From DATFMP01 sp035266845 (GTDB taxonomy: Bacteria; SAR324; JACQKK01), in contig DATFMP010000040.1 of the NCBI GenBank assembly GCA_035266845.1, positions 1-64,000 of the forward strand: a stretch of DNA of 64,000 bases, given 5' to 3'. This document shows, one piece after another, positions 36,079 through 45,997 of this stretch. The translations under genes were made by a program, and so were the position numbers. How positions within the stretch are numbered: the first letter of the stretch is position 1; every line of letters starts with the position of its first letter. The notes below the pieces were generated by a model. The model saw only the letters and a list, made by a program, of their open reading frames with translations, searched no databases and was not told where the DNA came from.

Positions 36079-37437
36079 TCAGCCGCCGGCGCCCGCCTTG
36101 GGGGGAGTAGCGGCATCACCTTCCGGTTCCTGTCGCTCATCAGGGGCCGGCGTGCCGTCCCCGGCCTCGTTGGGGGCCAAGCGTTCAATCTCCACCTTGA
36201 TGACGCGTTGGGGGTCGGCCTCCAGCACACGGAATCGGTAGCCCTGATAGGCGTGTTCCCAGCCGGCCGAGGGCACCTCATGGGCCTCCTCCATCAGGAA
36301 GCCGCCGAGGCTCTCGTAGTCGCGGTCATCGGGAAAACTGAGCTCGAATTCCTCCTCCAGTTCGTCCACGTTCAGGCGGGCGTCGGCCAAATACGCGCCG
36401 TCTTCGGACTTGACGAGTCGCTCCTCCTCGGTGTCGAACTCGTCCTGAATCTCGCCCAGCAGTTCCTCGATGATGTCCTCCATGGTGACCAAGCCGCCGG
36501 TACCACCGAACTCATCCACCACGATGGCCATGTGGATGCGTTCACGTTGGAACAGCTTGAGCACCTCGCTGATCTTCTTGGACTCCGGCACGAACACTGC
36601 CGGGCGCATCCGGCTGGCCAGGAAGGCCCCCTGCTCCTCGCGCAGCGGTGGGGTGATCAAATTCTTCGTGTAGAAGATACCTACGATCTTGTCGATCGTC
36701 TCCTCGAACACCGGGATACGGCTGAAGCCGGATTCCAGGCTGATTTCGACCACCTTCTCGTAGCTGGCATCCACGGGCACCGCGATGATGTCGGTGCGGG
36801 GCACCATGATCTCCCGGGCCGTGGTATCGCTGAACTCGAAGATCGAGCTGAGCAGGTGCTCCTTGTCCTTGTCCAGCGTGCCCTGGCGGCGGCCCAGGCT
36901 CACGATGTACTCGATATCCTCTTCGGTCACACGCTCGCCACCGCGCTGGCGGCCGCCGAAGAGCCGGAACAGGCCCCTGATGAACCACGCGATCACCCAC
37001 GTCACTGGGAAGAACAGCACGTGGAAGATCAGCACCACGTTCATCAGCGCGGGCGCCAGCACGTCGGCGTAGGTGCGGGCTATGGTCTTGGGAGTGATCT
37101 CCCCGGTGAACAGCAGCAGGAAAGTCATGCCGCCGATGGCGATGGTGATGCCCTGAGAGGGGAACAGGCTGCTCGCCACCTCGGTGGCCAACGCGCTAGC
37201 CGTGATGTTGACGATGTTGTTGCCGATGAGGATGGTCGTCAACACGCCGTTGGGATTGTGCCTCCAGGTCTGCAGGGCGCGTCCCCAGAATGTGTGCCGC
37301 GCGATGATCTGCTCGGTGCGGTGCAGCGAGAGGGAGGTCAACGCGGTCTCCGACGCGGAGAAGAACGCGGAAAACAGTAGGCACACCAGGATTCCCACCA
37401 GTCCCGCGGTCGGGAGTTCCGGGTAGACGGCTTGCAC
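36079..37437 (-). CDS. CorC/HlyC-type membrane protein (CNNM domain, CBS pair)
   Basis: A 452-residue protein with the DUF21/CNNM membrane domain (LLFSAFFSASETALTSL, GNNIVNITASALAT, LLLFTGEITPKTIART), a CBS pair (REIMVPRTDIIAVPVD, FVPESKKISEVLKLF, VDEFGGTGGLVTMEDIIEE) and a CorC_HlyC C-terminal domain. Members move magnesium or other divalent cations, or sodium. GTG start at 37437 with AGAGGAG ten bases upstream. The tail is Pro/Ala/Gly rich. It lies 210 bases upstream of the Nfu gene on the same strand. Confidence 0.9.
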   Translation of the reverse strand: MQAVYPELPTAGLVGILVCLLFSAFFSASETALTSLSLHRTEQIIARHTFWGRALQTWRHNPNGVLTTILIGNNIVNITASALATEVASSLFPSQGITIAIGGMTFLLLFTGEITPKTIARTYADVLAPALMNVVLIFHVLFFPVTWVIAWFIRGLFRLFGGRQRGGERVTEEDIEYIVSLGRRQGTLDKDKEHLLSSIFEFSDTTAREIMVPRTDIIAVPVDASYEKVVEISLESGFSRIPVFEETIDKIVGIFYTKNLITPPLREEQGAFLASRMRPAVFVPESKKISEVLKLFQRERIHMAIVVDEFGGTGGLVTMEDIIEELLGEIQDEFDTEEERLVKSEDGAYLADARLNVDELEEEFELSFPDDRDYESLGGFLMEEAHEVPSAGWEHAYQGYRFRVLEADPQRVIKVEIERLAPNEAGDGTPAPDERQEPEGDAATPPKAGAGG

Positions 37438-37527
37438 TGAGCGTTGTCTCCTCTGATCCGTTGGTGCTTTGCAGCGGCCATATTTGTCGACGCGGCGTCC
37501 CTGCCAGGTCGGATGGCCCCTGCGGGT

Positions 37528-38334
37528 TCAGGCTTTGGCGTGCTGACCGCGGTTGCGTCGCAACACGCGTTCGCGCCGTCCCAGGACGGCGTCCAGGTCT
37601 GCCCGCTCCGCCCAGGCGTCGTGCATGTCACGTTCCAGTTGCAGAGCCTCGCCCAGCGGCAGGCGCGATCCTTTGCGGATGAGCTGCTTCATGTGGCGCA
37701 CGGTGGCCGGCTCGGCTGCGGCAATGCGCTCAGCCAGCGCCCATGCTTCCGGCAGCAGAGCTTCGCGCTCGCAGAGGTGGCTCACGAGGCCCGATGTATA
37801 TGCAGTTTCGGCGTCCAGAAAGTCCCCGCTGAGGCTAAGCGCCATAGCGCGTGGCAAGCCGATAATCCGCGAGAGCTTCTGGGAGAGCCCCGCTCCCGGG
37901 GGGACGCCGATCAGGGCGTGGGTGTCCGCGAATGTTGCTGCACGGCTGGCCATCAGCACGTCGCAAGCCAGCACCAGCTCAAACCCGCCGGTCACCGCCG
38001 GTCCGTTGATGGCTGCGATCACGGGCTGCGGGACCGCCTCCAACTGCTGGAACACACTGGCCTCGGCCGGCGGCTCCTGGAAGTGCGTCAGGCTGTTCTG
38101 GAAGTCTGACAGGTCCAGGCCGGCACAGAATCCCCGCCCTGCCCCCGTCAGGATCAGGACGCGTACCGTGTCGTCCGCGGCCAGGGAAGCGAGCGTCTCT
38201 GTGAGCTCAGTCTGGAGCCGGCGGTCGAGCGCGTTGAGCTTCTCGGGGCGGTTCAGCGTGACCTGGACGATGCCGTCTCGACGCGTCAGCAGGAGAGTTC
38301 TTGCCGGACTGGGAGGTTCGGGTTCGATGGTCAT
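37528..38334 (-). CDS. Enoyl-CoA hydratase/isomerase family protein
   Basis: A 268-residue crotonase-fold protein with VTLNRPEKLNALD, GAGRGFCAGLDLSDF, AINGPAVTGGFELVLACD and ADTHALIGVPPGAGLSQKLSR. The usual catalytic Glu positions read A-D-T-H and P-P-G, so catalytic activity cannot be assumed to be standard hydration. The ATG at 38334 is preferred; 59 upstream codons are Arg/Gly/Pro rich and not conserved-looking. It is separate from the carboxylase cluster. Confidence 0.85.
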   Translation of the reverse strand: MTIEPEPPSPARTLLLTRRDGIVQVTLNRPEKLNALDRRLQTELTETLASLAADDTVRVLILTGAGRGFCAGLDLSDFQNSLTHFQEPPAEASVFQQLEAVPQPVIAAINGPAVTGGFELVLACDVLMASRAATFADTHALIGVPPGAGLSQKLSRIIGLPRAMALSLSGDFLDAETAYTSGLVSHLCEREALLPEAWALAERIAAAEPATVRHMKQLIRKGSRLPLGEALQLERDMHDAWAERADLDAVLGRRERVLRRNRGQHAKA

Positions 38335-38763
38335 CGGCTGGTTCGCCACGCTTGCACGAGGGGCGGAGGGCGTCGGATGCCGGGGGCCCCGCAGGGTGCT
38401 TGGCGGAACAGTTCTATCCCCCGGTCCTGAAGGCGCCAGCCCGCCGCTGCGACGCGCGGTAGCCTGCACGCCTCGCTCTTCGCGCCGGCGATGTCGCAAA
38501 GCGGCCCCCACAGCGGTGACCTGCGGCGAAGGCTGTAGCGATCCATCAAACGCATGTGCCGGGACTCTCGCTGCACCGACGGACCCGGCCGGTGCCGCTG
38601 AAGGTCGTCAAGGATGGCTGGTTGCCGTGTGGAGTTTCCAGGGCGCCCCAATTTCGCCAGGTTGCATCTACTCATTTCGGGTATGCCATCGAAAGCCCGT
38701 CAAGTCAATTGAACCGGAGGCCTGAACGGGCTGCGGAGAGCCGTTTGTTGAGCGTGTGTGAGG
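38335..38763. other. Intergenic region, nothing firm
   Basis: About 430 bases lie between two genes on the minus strand. Open frames on both strands here have the Arg/Pro/Gly composition of GC-rich shadows. A less GC-rich stretch near 38660-38730 could hold the promoter of the hydratase, but no clear boxes were found. Confidence 0.4.
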
Positions 38764-39528
38764 CTAGACCACGCGCTCGCCGCGTAGGAAGCGGAGCAGC
38801 GTCTCACCCACTGCTTGCAGGGACTCCGCTGAGCAGTCCGCGAGCTGGTCGTCCTCGCTGCCCGCAGCCAGATCAGCACTGGCGCACAGGGGGACGGCCG
38901 CCAGTCCGCGCTCCAGGAAGGGCACGTGTGGCCCCGGAAAGGCCGTTTGCACCCCCCGTGCAAATGCCTCGTGGCCTAGCGCTTGGCCAAGCGAGAACAA
39001 CTCGTGCTTGAGCGCCCGAGCCTGAGGGTGCACGAGGCTGCGCAGATCGAGGTCGAGTGCCAGCCCCGGTGCCGCCACCTGCCACACGGCCACCACCCCC
39101 TGCAGCGGCAGCAGGTCGCGCGCAGCCCAGGCGTTCCCCGCCTCCAGGCCTTCAGGGTCATCAAGGGTGGCCGGGAACAGCAGGCAGAGCACGTCCTGGG
39201 CCGGCGGCGCATCCGTCAGGGCTTCGAGCAGCGTGAGCAGCACTGCCGCGCCACTTCCATGGGCATTGGGGCGCCAGCGGGCAGCGGACTCTGCGGGCGC
39301 GCGCACGGCGGGTGCGCAGACCAGCCAGGGCGGTCCGGTCTCGCGCCCACGCACACGGGCCCCCATGGCGGCATCGGCATCGTCCACTGGCTCAGCGCCG
39401 GCGTGGGCCAGCAGGGTGGCCAGCGTGGCGAGGTCGGCCTCGACCATGGCCTTGCCGGTACCCGCGGCGCGAGACAGGTTCTGCAGCCACTCCAGCGCAC
39501 GCCGGCTGGAAAACGGGGTGGGAAGCAT
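38764..39528 (-). CDS. M28-like peptidase fold protein, probably degenerate
   Basis: A 254-residue protein with the layout of the M28 aminopeptidase/glutaminyl cyclase family: PNAHGSGAAVLLTLLEAL corresponds to the usual G-x-x-D-N-G-S-G helix, LCLLFPATLDDPEGLEAG to the catalytic Glu-Glu region, and DDQLADCSAESLQAVGETLL to the final His/Asp helix. The bridging Asp and the Glu pair are not visible, so zinc binding may be lost. It begins at ATG 39528, 15 bases after the MFS stop, in the same direction. Confidence 0.6.
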   Translation of the reverse strand: MLPTPFSSRRALEWLQNLSRAAGTGKAMVEADLATLATLLAHAGAEPVDDADAAMGARVRGRETGPPWLVCAPAVRAPAESAARWRPNAHGSGAAVLLTLLEALTDAPPAQDVLCLLFPATLDDPEGLEAGNAWAARDLLPLQGVVAVWQVAAPGLALDLDLRSLVHPQARALKHELFSLGQALGHEAFARGVQTAFPGPHVPFLERGLAAVPLCASADLAAGSEDDQLADCSAESLQAVGETLLRFLRGERVV

Positions 39529-39542
39529 GGGCCCGGGTGCCT

Positions 39543-40799
39543 TCAGGCAAGCAAGGGCGGCCGCTGGCGGGTGGCCAGGTACATCGCCACGCCCGTGACG
39601 ACAACGCTGGCTGAGATCAGCAACAGCATGTCATCGTAGCTGCCGGTGCGGTCGAACAGGTAGCCGGCCAGCCAGGGCCCGCTGGAGGCGCCCACGCCGA
39701 ACCCGATATCGAGCATGGAGAGGATCTTGCCGAGATGTCGCCCAGGGAACAGATCCGCCACGGTTGACGCGTAGACGGGACTCAGCCCCATATAGCCGAA
39801 GCCAAACAGCAGCGTGAATCCCGCCAGGTAGATGAACTGCGGCGAGCCCCGCGCGAGGAACAGGCAGGCGATCCCCAGCAGCCCCAACACGGTGACCGTG
39901 AGGTAGATCGGGCTGCGCCCGAAACGGTCGGATAGCGAACCCCACGTCAGTTGTCCGGCCGTGCGGGTGATCCCTGTCATGCCGAACAAAAGCGATGCCG
40001 TGCCCAGGTCGTAGCCCAGATCCAACGACAGCCGGGTCTGGTGCACCACCATGGTCATGGAAGAGAAGCCGATCATGGAGACAGCGACAAGCAGCATCCA
40101 CCAGGCCGGGGCGCGCATCGCCGCCCGCAGCGTGAACCCCTCGGTGCCGTTGGCCGTTAGTTCCGGCGGAGGCTCGGCTGCGCCATCGGGCTGCAGGCCT
40201 AGCGCCTGAGGTGATTCGCGATGGATCAAGAGGTTCAGTGGCACCAGCACGGCGAGGATCAGCAGGCCGTAAACCACATAGGTACTGCGCCAGCCGATGC
40301 CCAATACCAGGCGCTCGGTCAGCAGTGTGATCAGAAGCGAACCAATTCCGACGCCGGACAGGGCCAGCGCGGAGGCCAAGCCCCGCTTGCGAACGAACCA
40401 GCGTGGCACCACCGCCATATGCGTCGGGAACCCCAGCATGGCGAAGGATGCACCAACCAGCACCCCGTAGTAGAGGTAGAAGCGCCATACGCTGGTGATG
40501 GTGGAGCAGAGCACCAGGCCCACACACAGCACCACGGCGGCGGCGGGAAACAAGCGGCGTGGCCCGAAGCGATCGAACAGTGCGCCGCTGAGCACAATTG
40601 TGAGCGCGTAGACGGCCATGGAGATCGAAAAGATGGCCGCCGTCTCACCGCGCGCCCAGCCCGTGTCCTGCAGGATGGCTACGTAGAACACGCCGAAGGC
40701 GAAGCGCAGCCCCAATGCCATGAACAGGGTCACGAACATGACTCCGATCACGGCCCAGCCATAGTAGATGCCGCGCTTGGCCAGCCACTGGATGATCAT
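39543..40799 (-). CDS. MFS transporter (oxalate/formate antiporter-like)
   Basis: A 418-residue major facilitator with twelve predicted membrane segments and a long central loop. GALFDRFGPRRLFP is the loop 2-3 signature and GSLSDRFGRSPIY is its copy in the second half. GGAAGG lies eight bases before ATG 40799. The family moves carboxylates and related anions. It is similar in style to the carrier at 61523, which has the same FYYGWVVV-type start (here IYYGWAVIGV). Confidence 0.88.
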   Translation of the reverse strand: MIIQWLAKRGIYYGWAVIGVMFVTLFMALGLRFAFGVFYVAILQDTGWARGETAAIFSISMAVYALTIVLSGALFDRFGPRRLFPAAAVVLCVGLVLCSTITSVWRFYLYYGVLVGASFAMLGFPTHMAVVPRWFVRKRGLASALALSGVGIGSLLITLLTERLVLGIGWRSTYVVYGLLILAVLVPLNLLIHRESPQALGLQPDGAAEPPPELTANGTEGFTLRAAMRAPAWWMLLVAVSMIGFSSMTMVVHQTRLSLDLGYDLGTASLLFGMTGITRTAGQLTWGSLSDRFGRSPIYLTVTVLGLLGIACLFLARGSPQFIYLAGFTLLFGFGYMGLSPVYASTVADLFPGRHLGKILSMLDIGFGVGASSGPWLAGYLFDRTGSYDDMLLLISASVVVTGVAMYLATRQRPPLLA

Positions 40800-40928
40800 G
40801 TGTGCGCAGCCTTCCGGGCTCCAGTCGGCCGGGCTGAGATCCGCCCCCGGCAATGAATAGGCGGGGTGCTGGGCAGGGACGCCGGGTAGCGTTGCGAGCC
40901 TGAGATATTTTGTATTATGTATGCCACG

Positions 40929-40957
40929 TTGATTTTCCCTGCACGCCAGATTATAGA
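40929..40957 (+). promoter_or_regulatory. Sigma-70-like promoter for sucCD
   Basis: TTGATT at 40929-40934 and TATAGA at 40952-40957 are separated by 17 bases, about 50 bases before the sucC start. The gap is A+T-richer than the flanking genes. Confidence 0.65.
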
Positions 40958-41008
40958 GGGTGAGCCGCACGAACCAGCGGCCGGCCACGCTGCATCCCAG
41001 GGAGGCGC

Positions 41009-42187
<1,179 letters not shown>

Positions 42188-42225
42188 ACCCTGTCCACCA
42201 TCCGTCCAAGCGCGCGAGAGGAAGC

Positions 42226-43101
42226 ATGTCCGTACTGGTCGACCAGAACACAAAAGTGATGGTGCAAGGGATCACAGGCTCTCAGGGGGCCCTGCATGCC
42301 CGGGCCTGCCGCGAATACGGCACGCAGATCGTGGCCGGCGTTACGCCCGGTAAAGGCGGGCAGGACTTCGAGGGCGTCCCTGTGTTCGATCTGGTCTCGG
42401 AAGCGGTGAACGAAACCGGCGCGACGGTCTCGCTGATCTTCGTGCCCCCGCCCGCCGCTGCCGATGCCGTGATGGAGGCCGCTGAGGCCGGCATCGATCT
42501 GATCATCTGCATCACCGAGGGCGTGCCCGTGCTGGATATGGTGCGCGCCGTGCGCTACGTGAAGAGCCGCGGCAGGCGACTGATCGGCCCCAACTGCCCA
42601 GGCATTATCACGCCCGGCGCGGCCAAGATCGGCATCATGCCGGGCTACATCCACAAGGCAGGGGATATCGGATTGGTTTCTCGTTCGGGCACGCTCACCT
42701 ACGAGGCTGTGTGGCAACTCACCCAACTGGGGCTGGGCCAGTCCACCTGCATCGGCATCGGGGGCGACCCGGTCAACGGCACCAACTTTATTGACTGCCT
42801 GCGTATGTTCCAGGACGATCCCGGCACCCGGGCCATCGTTATGATTGGCGAGATCGGCGGCTCGGCCGAGGAGGAGGCAGCCATCTTTGCCCAGCAGAAC
42901 GTGACCAAGCCCATCGTGAGCTTCATCGCCGGTCAGACGGCGCCTCCCGGCCGCCGCATGGGCCACGCCGGCGCGATTATCTCCGGCGGTCACGGCACCG
43001 CGGCGGAGAAGATGGCCGCCCTCCGGTCTGCGGGCATCCATGTGGTGCCCACACCAGACCGCATCGGGCAGACCATGGCCGAGGTACTCAAGCAGGCTTG
43101 A
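42226..43101 (+). CDS. sucD: Succinyl-CoA synthetase alpha subunit
   Basis: A 291-residue subunit with the CoA-binding Rossmann domain (VMVQGITGSQGALHARAC), GPNCPGIITPG, and the phosphohistidine loop GHAGAIISGGHGTAAEK containing the active His. GAGAGGAAGC precedes the ATG, 38 bases after the sucC stop. The two genes form an operon. Confidence 0.97.
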   Translation: MSVLVDQNTKVMVQGITGSQGALHARACREYGTQIVAGVTPGKGGQDFEGVPVFDLVSEAVNETGATVSLIFVPPPAAADAVMEAAEAGIDLIICITEGVPVLDMVRAVRYVKSRGRRLIGPNCPGIITPGAAKIGIMPGYIHKAGDIGLVSRSGTLTYEAVWQLTQLGLGQSTCIGIGGDPVNGTNFIDCLRMFQDDPGTRAIVMIGEIGGSAEEEAAIFAQQNVTKPIVSFIAGQTAPPGRRMGHAGAIISGGHGTAAEKMAALRSAGIHVVPTPDRIGQTMAEVLKQA

Positions 43102-43164
43102 GCCGTGTACGGCGCCTCCGTGGCGCCGTACATGCTTTCCCTCCCCGCCACACTGCCCCCGCGC

Positions 43165-43611
43165 ATGACCAAGCGACACTTCCTCATCGACGACATGCAC
43201 GTGGGGATGCAGCGTACATTTACGCGCACCGTCACGGAGGCGGACCTGGAGGCCACCATACGCCTCACGGGCGACCACGGCGGCTATCACACGGACCCCG
43301 AATTCGCCCGTGCCGCGGGCTTCCGCACGGTGATCCTGCCCGGACTGTTCCAGGCCGGCATGGCCACGCAGATCGGGGGCTCGATGAACTTCCTGGCCCG
43401 CGAGATCACCTTCCGCTACGACAAGCCCGTCTACGTGGGGGACGTGCTGCGCTGCACCTTCACCGTGACCGCAGTGCAGCCGGAGCGCCATCGTATTGAT
43501 GGCGAAGGGGAAGTTGCCAATCAGGATGGGGTGGTGGTGATGACCTTCAGTTGCTACGGCTATCTGCCCCGCGGGCACTGGGGCATCCCTAGCAAGCCCC
43601 CACAGGAGTAA
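43165..43611 (+). CDS. MaoC-family dehydratase
   Basis: A 148-residue hot-dog-fold protein with the R-hydratase site GDHGGYHTDPEFARAAGF (catalytic Asp37 and His42) and a following PG...G loop. It would hydrate enoyl-CoA or a similar substrate. I chose ATG 43165, in the middle of a weakly conserved leader; GTG 43105, right after the sucD stop, is an alternative. It follows sucD on the same strand. Confidence 0.82.
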   Translation: MTKRHFLIDDMHVGMQRTFTRTVTEADLEATIRLTGDHGGYHTDPEFARAAGFRTVILPGLFQAGMATQIGGSMNFLAREITFRYDKPVYVGDVLRCTFTVTAVQPERHRIDGEGEVANQDGVVVMTFSCYGYLPRGHWGIPSKPPQE

Positions 43612-43615
43612 CTCC

Positions 43616-43634
43616 CGGCCGCTCGTCGCGGCCG
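43616..43634. terminator. Weak hairpin between convergent MaoC and RbgA genes
   Basis: CGGCCGC and GCGGCCG pair across a five-base loop just after the MaoC stop. There is no T-run, so it may act only as a 3'-end structure. Confidence 0.35.
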
Positions 43635-43767
43635 CTCGTGCCTATCACGCCCCAGGTCGGTCTTGTCGAGCCTGTTGGCAACGGGGCGCAGGTATTCCCC
43701 GCTCGGAATATTATGTATACATACGCTTAGATTTGACTACTCGATCCATTAGGCGCCAAGCGGCCTT

Positions 43768-44703
43768 TTACGTGGCAGGGGAGGCCGTGGTGGGCGGCGC
43801 TTCCAGCGTGAAGCGCCCCAATCGCCCCGCGCGGAAGTCCGTCAGCAAGGCCTGGGCGCCGCGTTGCAGGTCCGGCGCAGCGCCGCTTTGCAGCAAGCCT
43901 CGCTGGTGGCAGAGGGCGTCCAGCCAAGCCGAGGGGTCGGCCGGCGGGGCTTCGTCCAACCCGTAATGGGCAGCCAGGGCTGCGCCGCTGCGCGGGATCA
44001 GCCATGCCAGCAGCGAGAGAGCTAGGGCCTCCATGCCCAGCGCAGCATCCGGCAGGGCGCCGATCCAGCCCAGGCGGTGCGCGGTCGCCTCATCGTCAAT
44101 GCGAGGCAGCATCACTCCAGGTGTGTCCATCAGCAACCAATCATTGCGCAGTTGCACCCAGGTCAGGCCACGTGTGACGCCCGGCATAGGGGCGGTCTTG
44201 AGGCGGCTCTCATGTGCGAGGCGGTTGATGAATGTGGACTTGCCCACGTTGGGCATACCTACCACCATCAGCCGGAGGTGTGGCGGGCGAATTCCGCGGC
44301 GCCGGTAGCGCGCCGCCCACTGCGTGGTAAGCGCCCTCAGGGGGGGGGAGATCAGGTTCAGCCCGCGTCGCGAGTCCGCATCCAGGGCCAGCGTGGGAAC
44401 GTTGAGATTCTCGAAGTAGGCCTGCCAAGTGCGGGTGAGGCCTGCATCTGCCAGGGATGCCTTGTTGAGAAGCAACAAGCGGGGTCGGCCACCGATGATG
44501 CGCAGGAGCTCCGGGTTTCCGGAAGTGAGCGGCAGGCGGGCATCGCGCAACTCCAGCACCGCGTCGATGTGCTGCATTTCCTCTCGGAGCCGCCGCTGCG
44601 CCTTGTGCATGTGCCCCGGGAACCAGCTCACGGCCGGTCGCGTGCCCGTGGGCTGTGGGGCGTCAGCCGCGCCTTGGCCGCGGGAGGACGATCGTTTGCT
44701 CAT
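43768..44703 (-). CDS. rbgA: RbgA/YlqF-type ribosome biogenesis GTPase
   Basis: A 311-residue circularly permuted GTPase. The G motifs appear in the order G4 (LLLNKASL), G1 (VGMPNVGKSTFINRL), G2 (GVTRG) and G3 (MDTPGVMLP), the hallmark of this group. WFPGHMHKAQRRL near the start is the usual first signature. It helps assemble the large ribosomal subunit. Its ATG at 44703 overlaps the truD stop by four bases. Confidence 0.92.
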   Translation of the reverse strand: MSKRSSSRGQGAADAPQPTGTRPAVSWFPGHMHKAQRRLREEMQHIDAVLELRDARLPLTSGNPELLRIIGGRPRLLLLNKASLADAGLTRTWQAYFENLNVPTLALDADSRRGLNLISPPLRALTTQWAARYRRRGIRPPHLRLMVVGMPNVGKSTFINRLAHESRLKTAPMPGVTRGLTWVQLRNDWLLMDTPGVMLPRIDDEATAHRLGWIGALPDAALGMEALALSLLAWLIPRSGAALAAHYGLDEAPPADPSAWLDALCHQRGLLQSGAAPDLQRGAQALLTDFRAGRLGRFTLEAPPTTASPAT

Positions 44704-45857
44704 CGCACACCGTGCGCGTCAGGGACTGCACGGGCGCTGCGCTGCACCATGGAACCGTGGGCATCAGCATCCGGAGCCGGCAGTGCCGTCAGGTCATCAG
44801 CCTTGGTGAGCTCCCGCAGGAGTGTGGTGGCGTAGACCCCCGGTGCCAGGGTGAATGACAGGCGTAGCACGGGCTCGCCGCCAGTGGCGTCCCAGGCCCA
44901 CGTCAGCGCCTCGGCGAAGACCCGGACAGCGCGGCGCTCGCCCTTGGGAGAAACCCGGTGTCCGCCGAGCCGGAAGGCCTCAGGCGTGAGTTGTTCGTCG
45001 GAGAGCGCGGCGCGTTCCCAACTGCCCGGCTCGCCCTCGGCCAGAGACGTGCGGTAGCCGAACAGGGGCGCGGACGCGCTGATCTCGTGCGCTGCCGCGC
45101 GGGCCTGAGCGGTCTCGAGGTCCGAGTCGGTCACCGCGAAGGCGGCGCCGTTGCGATGCAGCACTGCCAGATCGCCCGGGAGCAGGCGTTGCAGGTCGCC
45201 CACGATGGCGAGCCGGCGCGCCACCAGACCGTTGAACAGCGCCGCCTGGTAGGCATTGACCGCAAAACGCAAGCGCTCCAGATTGCCGCGCAGCGAGCGG
45301 GTGCGGCGCAGTAACTCGCGTCCCACGAGAGCGTTGGCGTGTGCCGGCCCGAGCCGCTGGGGGCCGAAATAGTTGGGGAAGCCATCGTGTTCCAGCCGAG
45401 CCAGGATCGCGGTCTCGGGTCCCTGCTGCGCCCCGCGTACCGCTATGGAGAATCGATTGCCGCGCAAATGCCCGGGCCGGAGCTTGTTGCGGTGCCGGTT
45501 GGCGGCGAGCACACGCCAGCCATCGCCGCTGAGCCGTGCGGGGTTGGGATCGGCAGCGGTATGCACCGACAGCCACTGGCGGGTCACGGCCTGGGCGTCC
45601 TTCTTGCCGGCGGCCCCGATGGCTAGGGGAGATACGTTCAGCACGCGCCCCAGAGTCGAGATGATGCCTGCGGTGGAGAGCCCGCGCTTCTCGACCCAAA
45701 GGTAGAGATGCTCACCACGCCCGCAGGGCTCGTAGGCTGGCAGTTCCTCTACCACGAAGTCATCCGGCGCGGCCTTGAGGTGGCCCCCGATGCCGGGCAA
45801 GTCGCCCGTGGCGCAGGCCAGCAGCGTGGGGGAAGCGGCGCGCGCAGGATCTACCAT
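44700..45857 (-). CDS. truD: tRNA pseudouridine(13) synthase
   Basis: A 385-residue protein with the TruD catalytic loop GKKDAQAVTRQ (Asp87), FVVEELPAYEPCGRGEHLYL near the start, and NYFGPQRLG plus an insert domain. It converts uridine 13 of some tRNAs to pseudouridine. It is coupled to the downstream rbgA by a four-base overlap, so both serve translation. Confidence 0.95.
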   Translation of the reverse strand: MVDPARAASPTLLACATGDLPGIGGHLKAAPDDFVVEELPAYEPCGRGEHLYLWVEKRGLSTAGIISTLGRVLNVSPLAIGAAGKKDAQAVTRQWLSVHTAADPNPARLSGDGWRVLAANRHRNKLRPGHLRGNRFSIAVRGAQQGPETAILARLEHDGFPNYFGPQRLGPAHANALVGRELLRRTRSLRGNLERLRFAVNAYQAALFNGLVARRLAIVGDLQRLLPGDLAVLHRNGAAFAVTDSDLETAQARAAAHEISASAPLFGYRTSLAEGEPGSWERAALSDEQLTPEAFRLGGHRVSPKGERRAVRVFAEALTWAWDATGGEPVLRLSFTLAPGVYATTLLRELTKADDLTALPAPDADAHGSMVQRSARAVPDAHGVR

Positions 45858-45997
45858 GGTTTGCAGCGCTCCGAAGTTGTGATACTCAACGGGTTAAACA
45901 AGGCGCCCACGGTGGCAGATTGCAGCGCCCGGCGGAGCGGGCGACGGCGGGCCGGACGGGCGTGTCTTTCGGTCGATTCAACACGCCGGCGTCCGCC

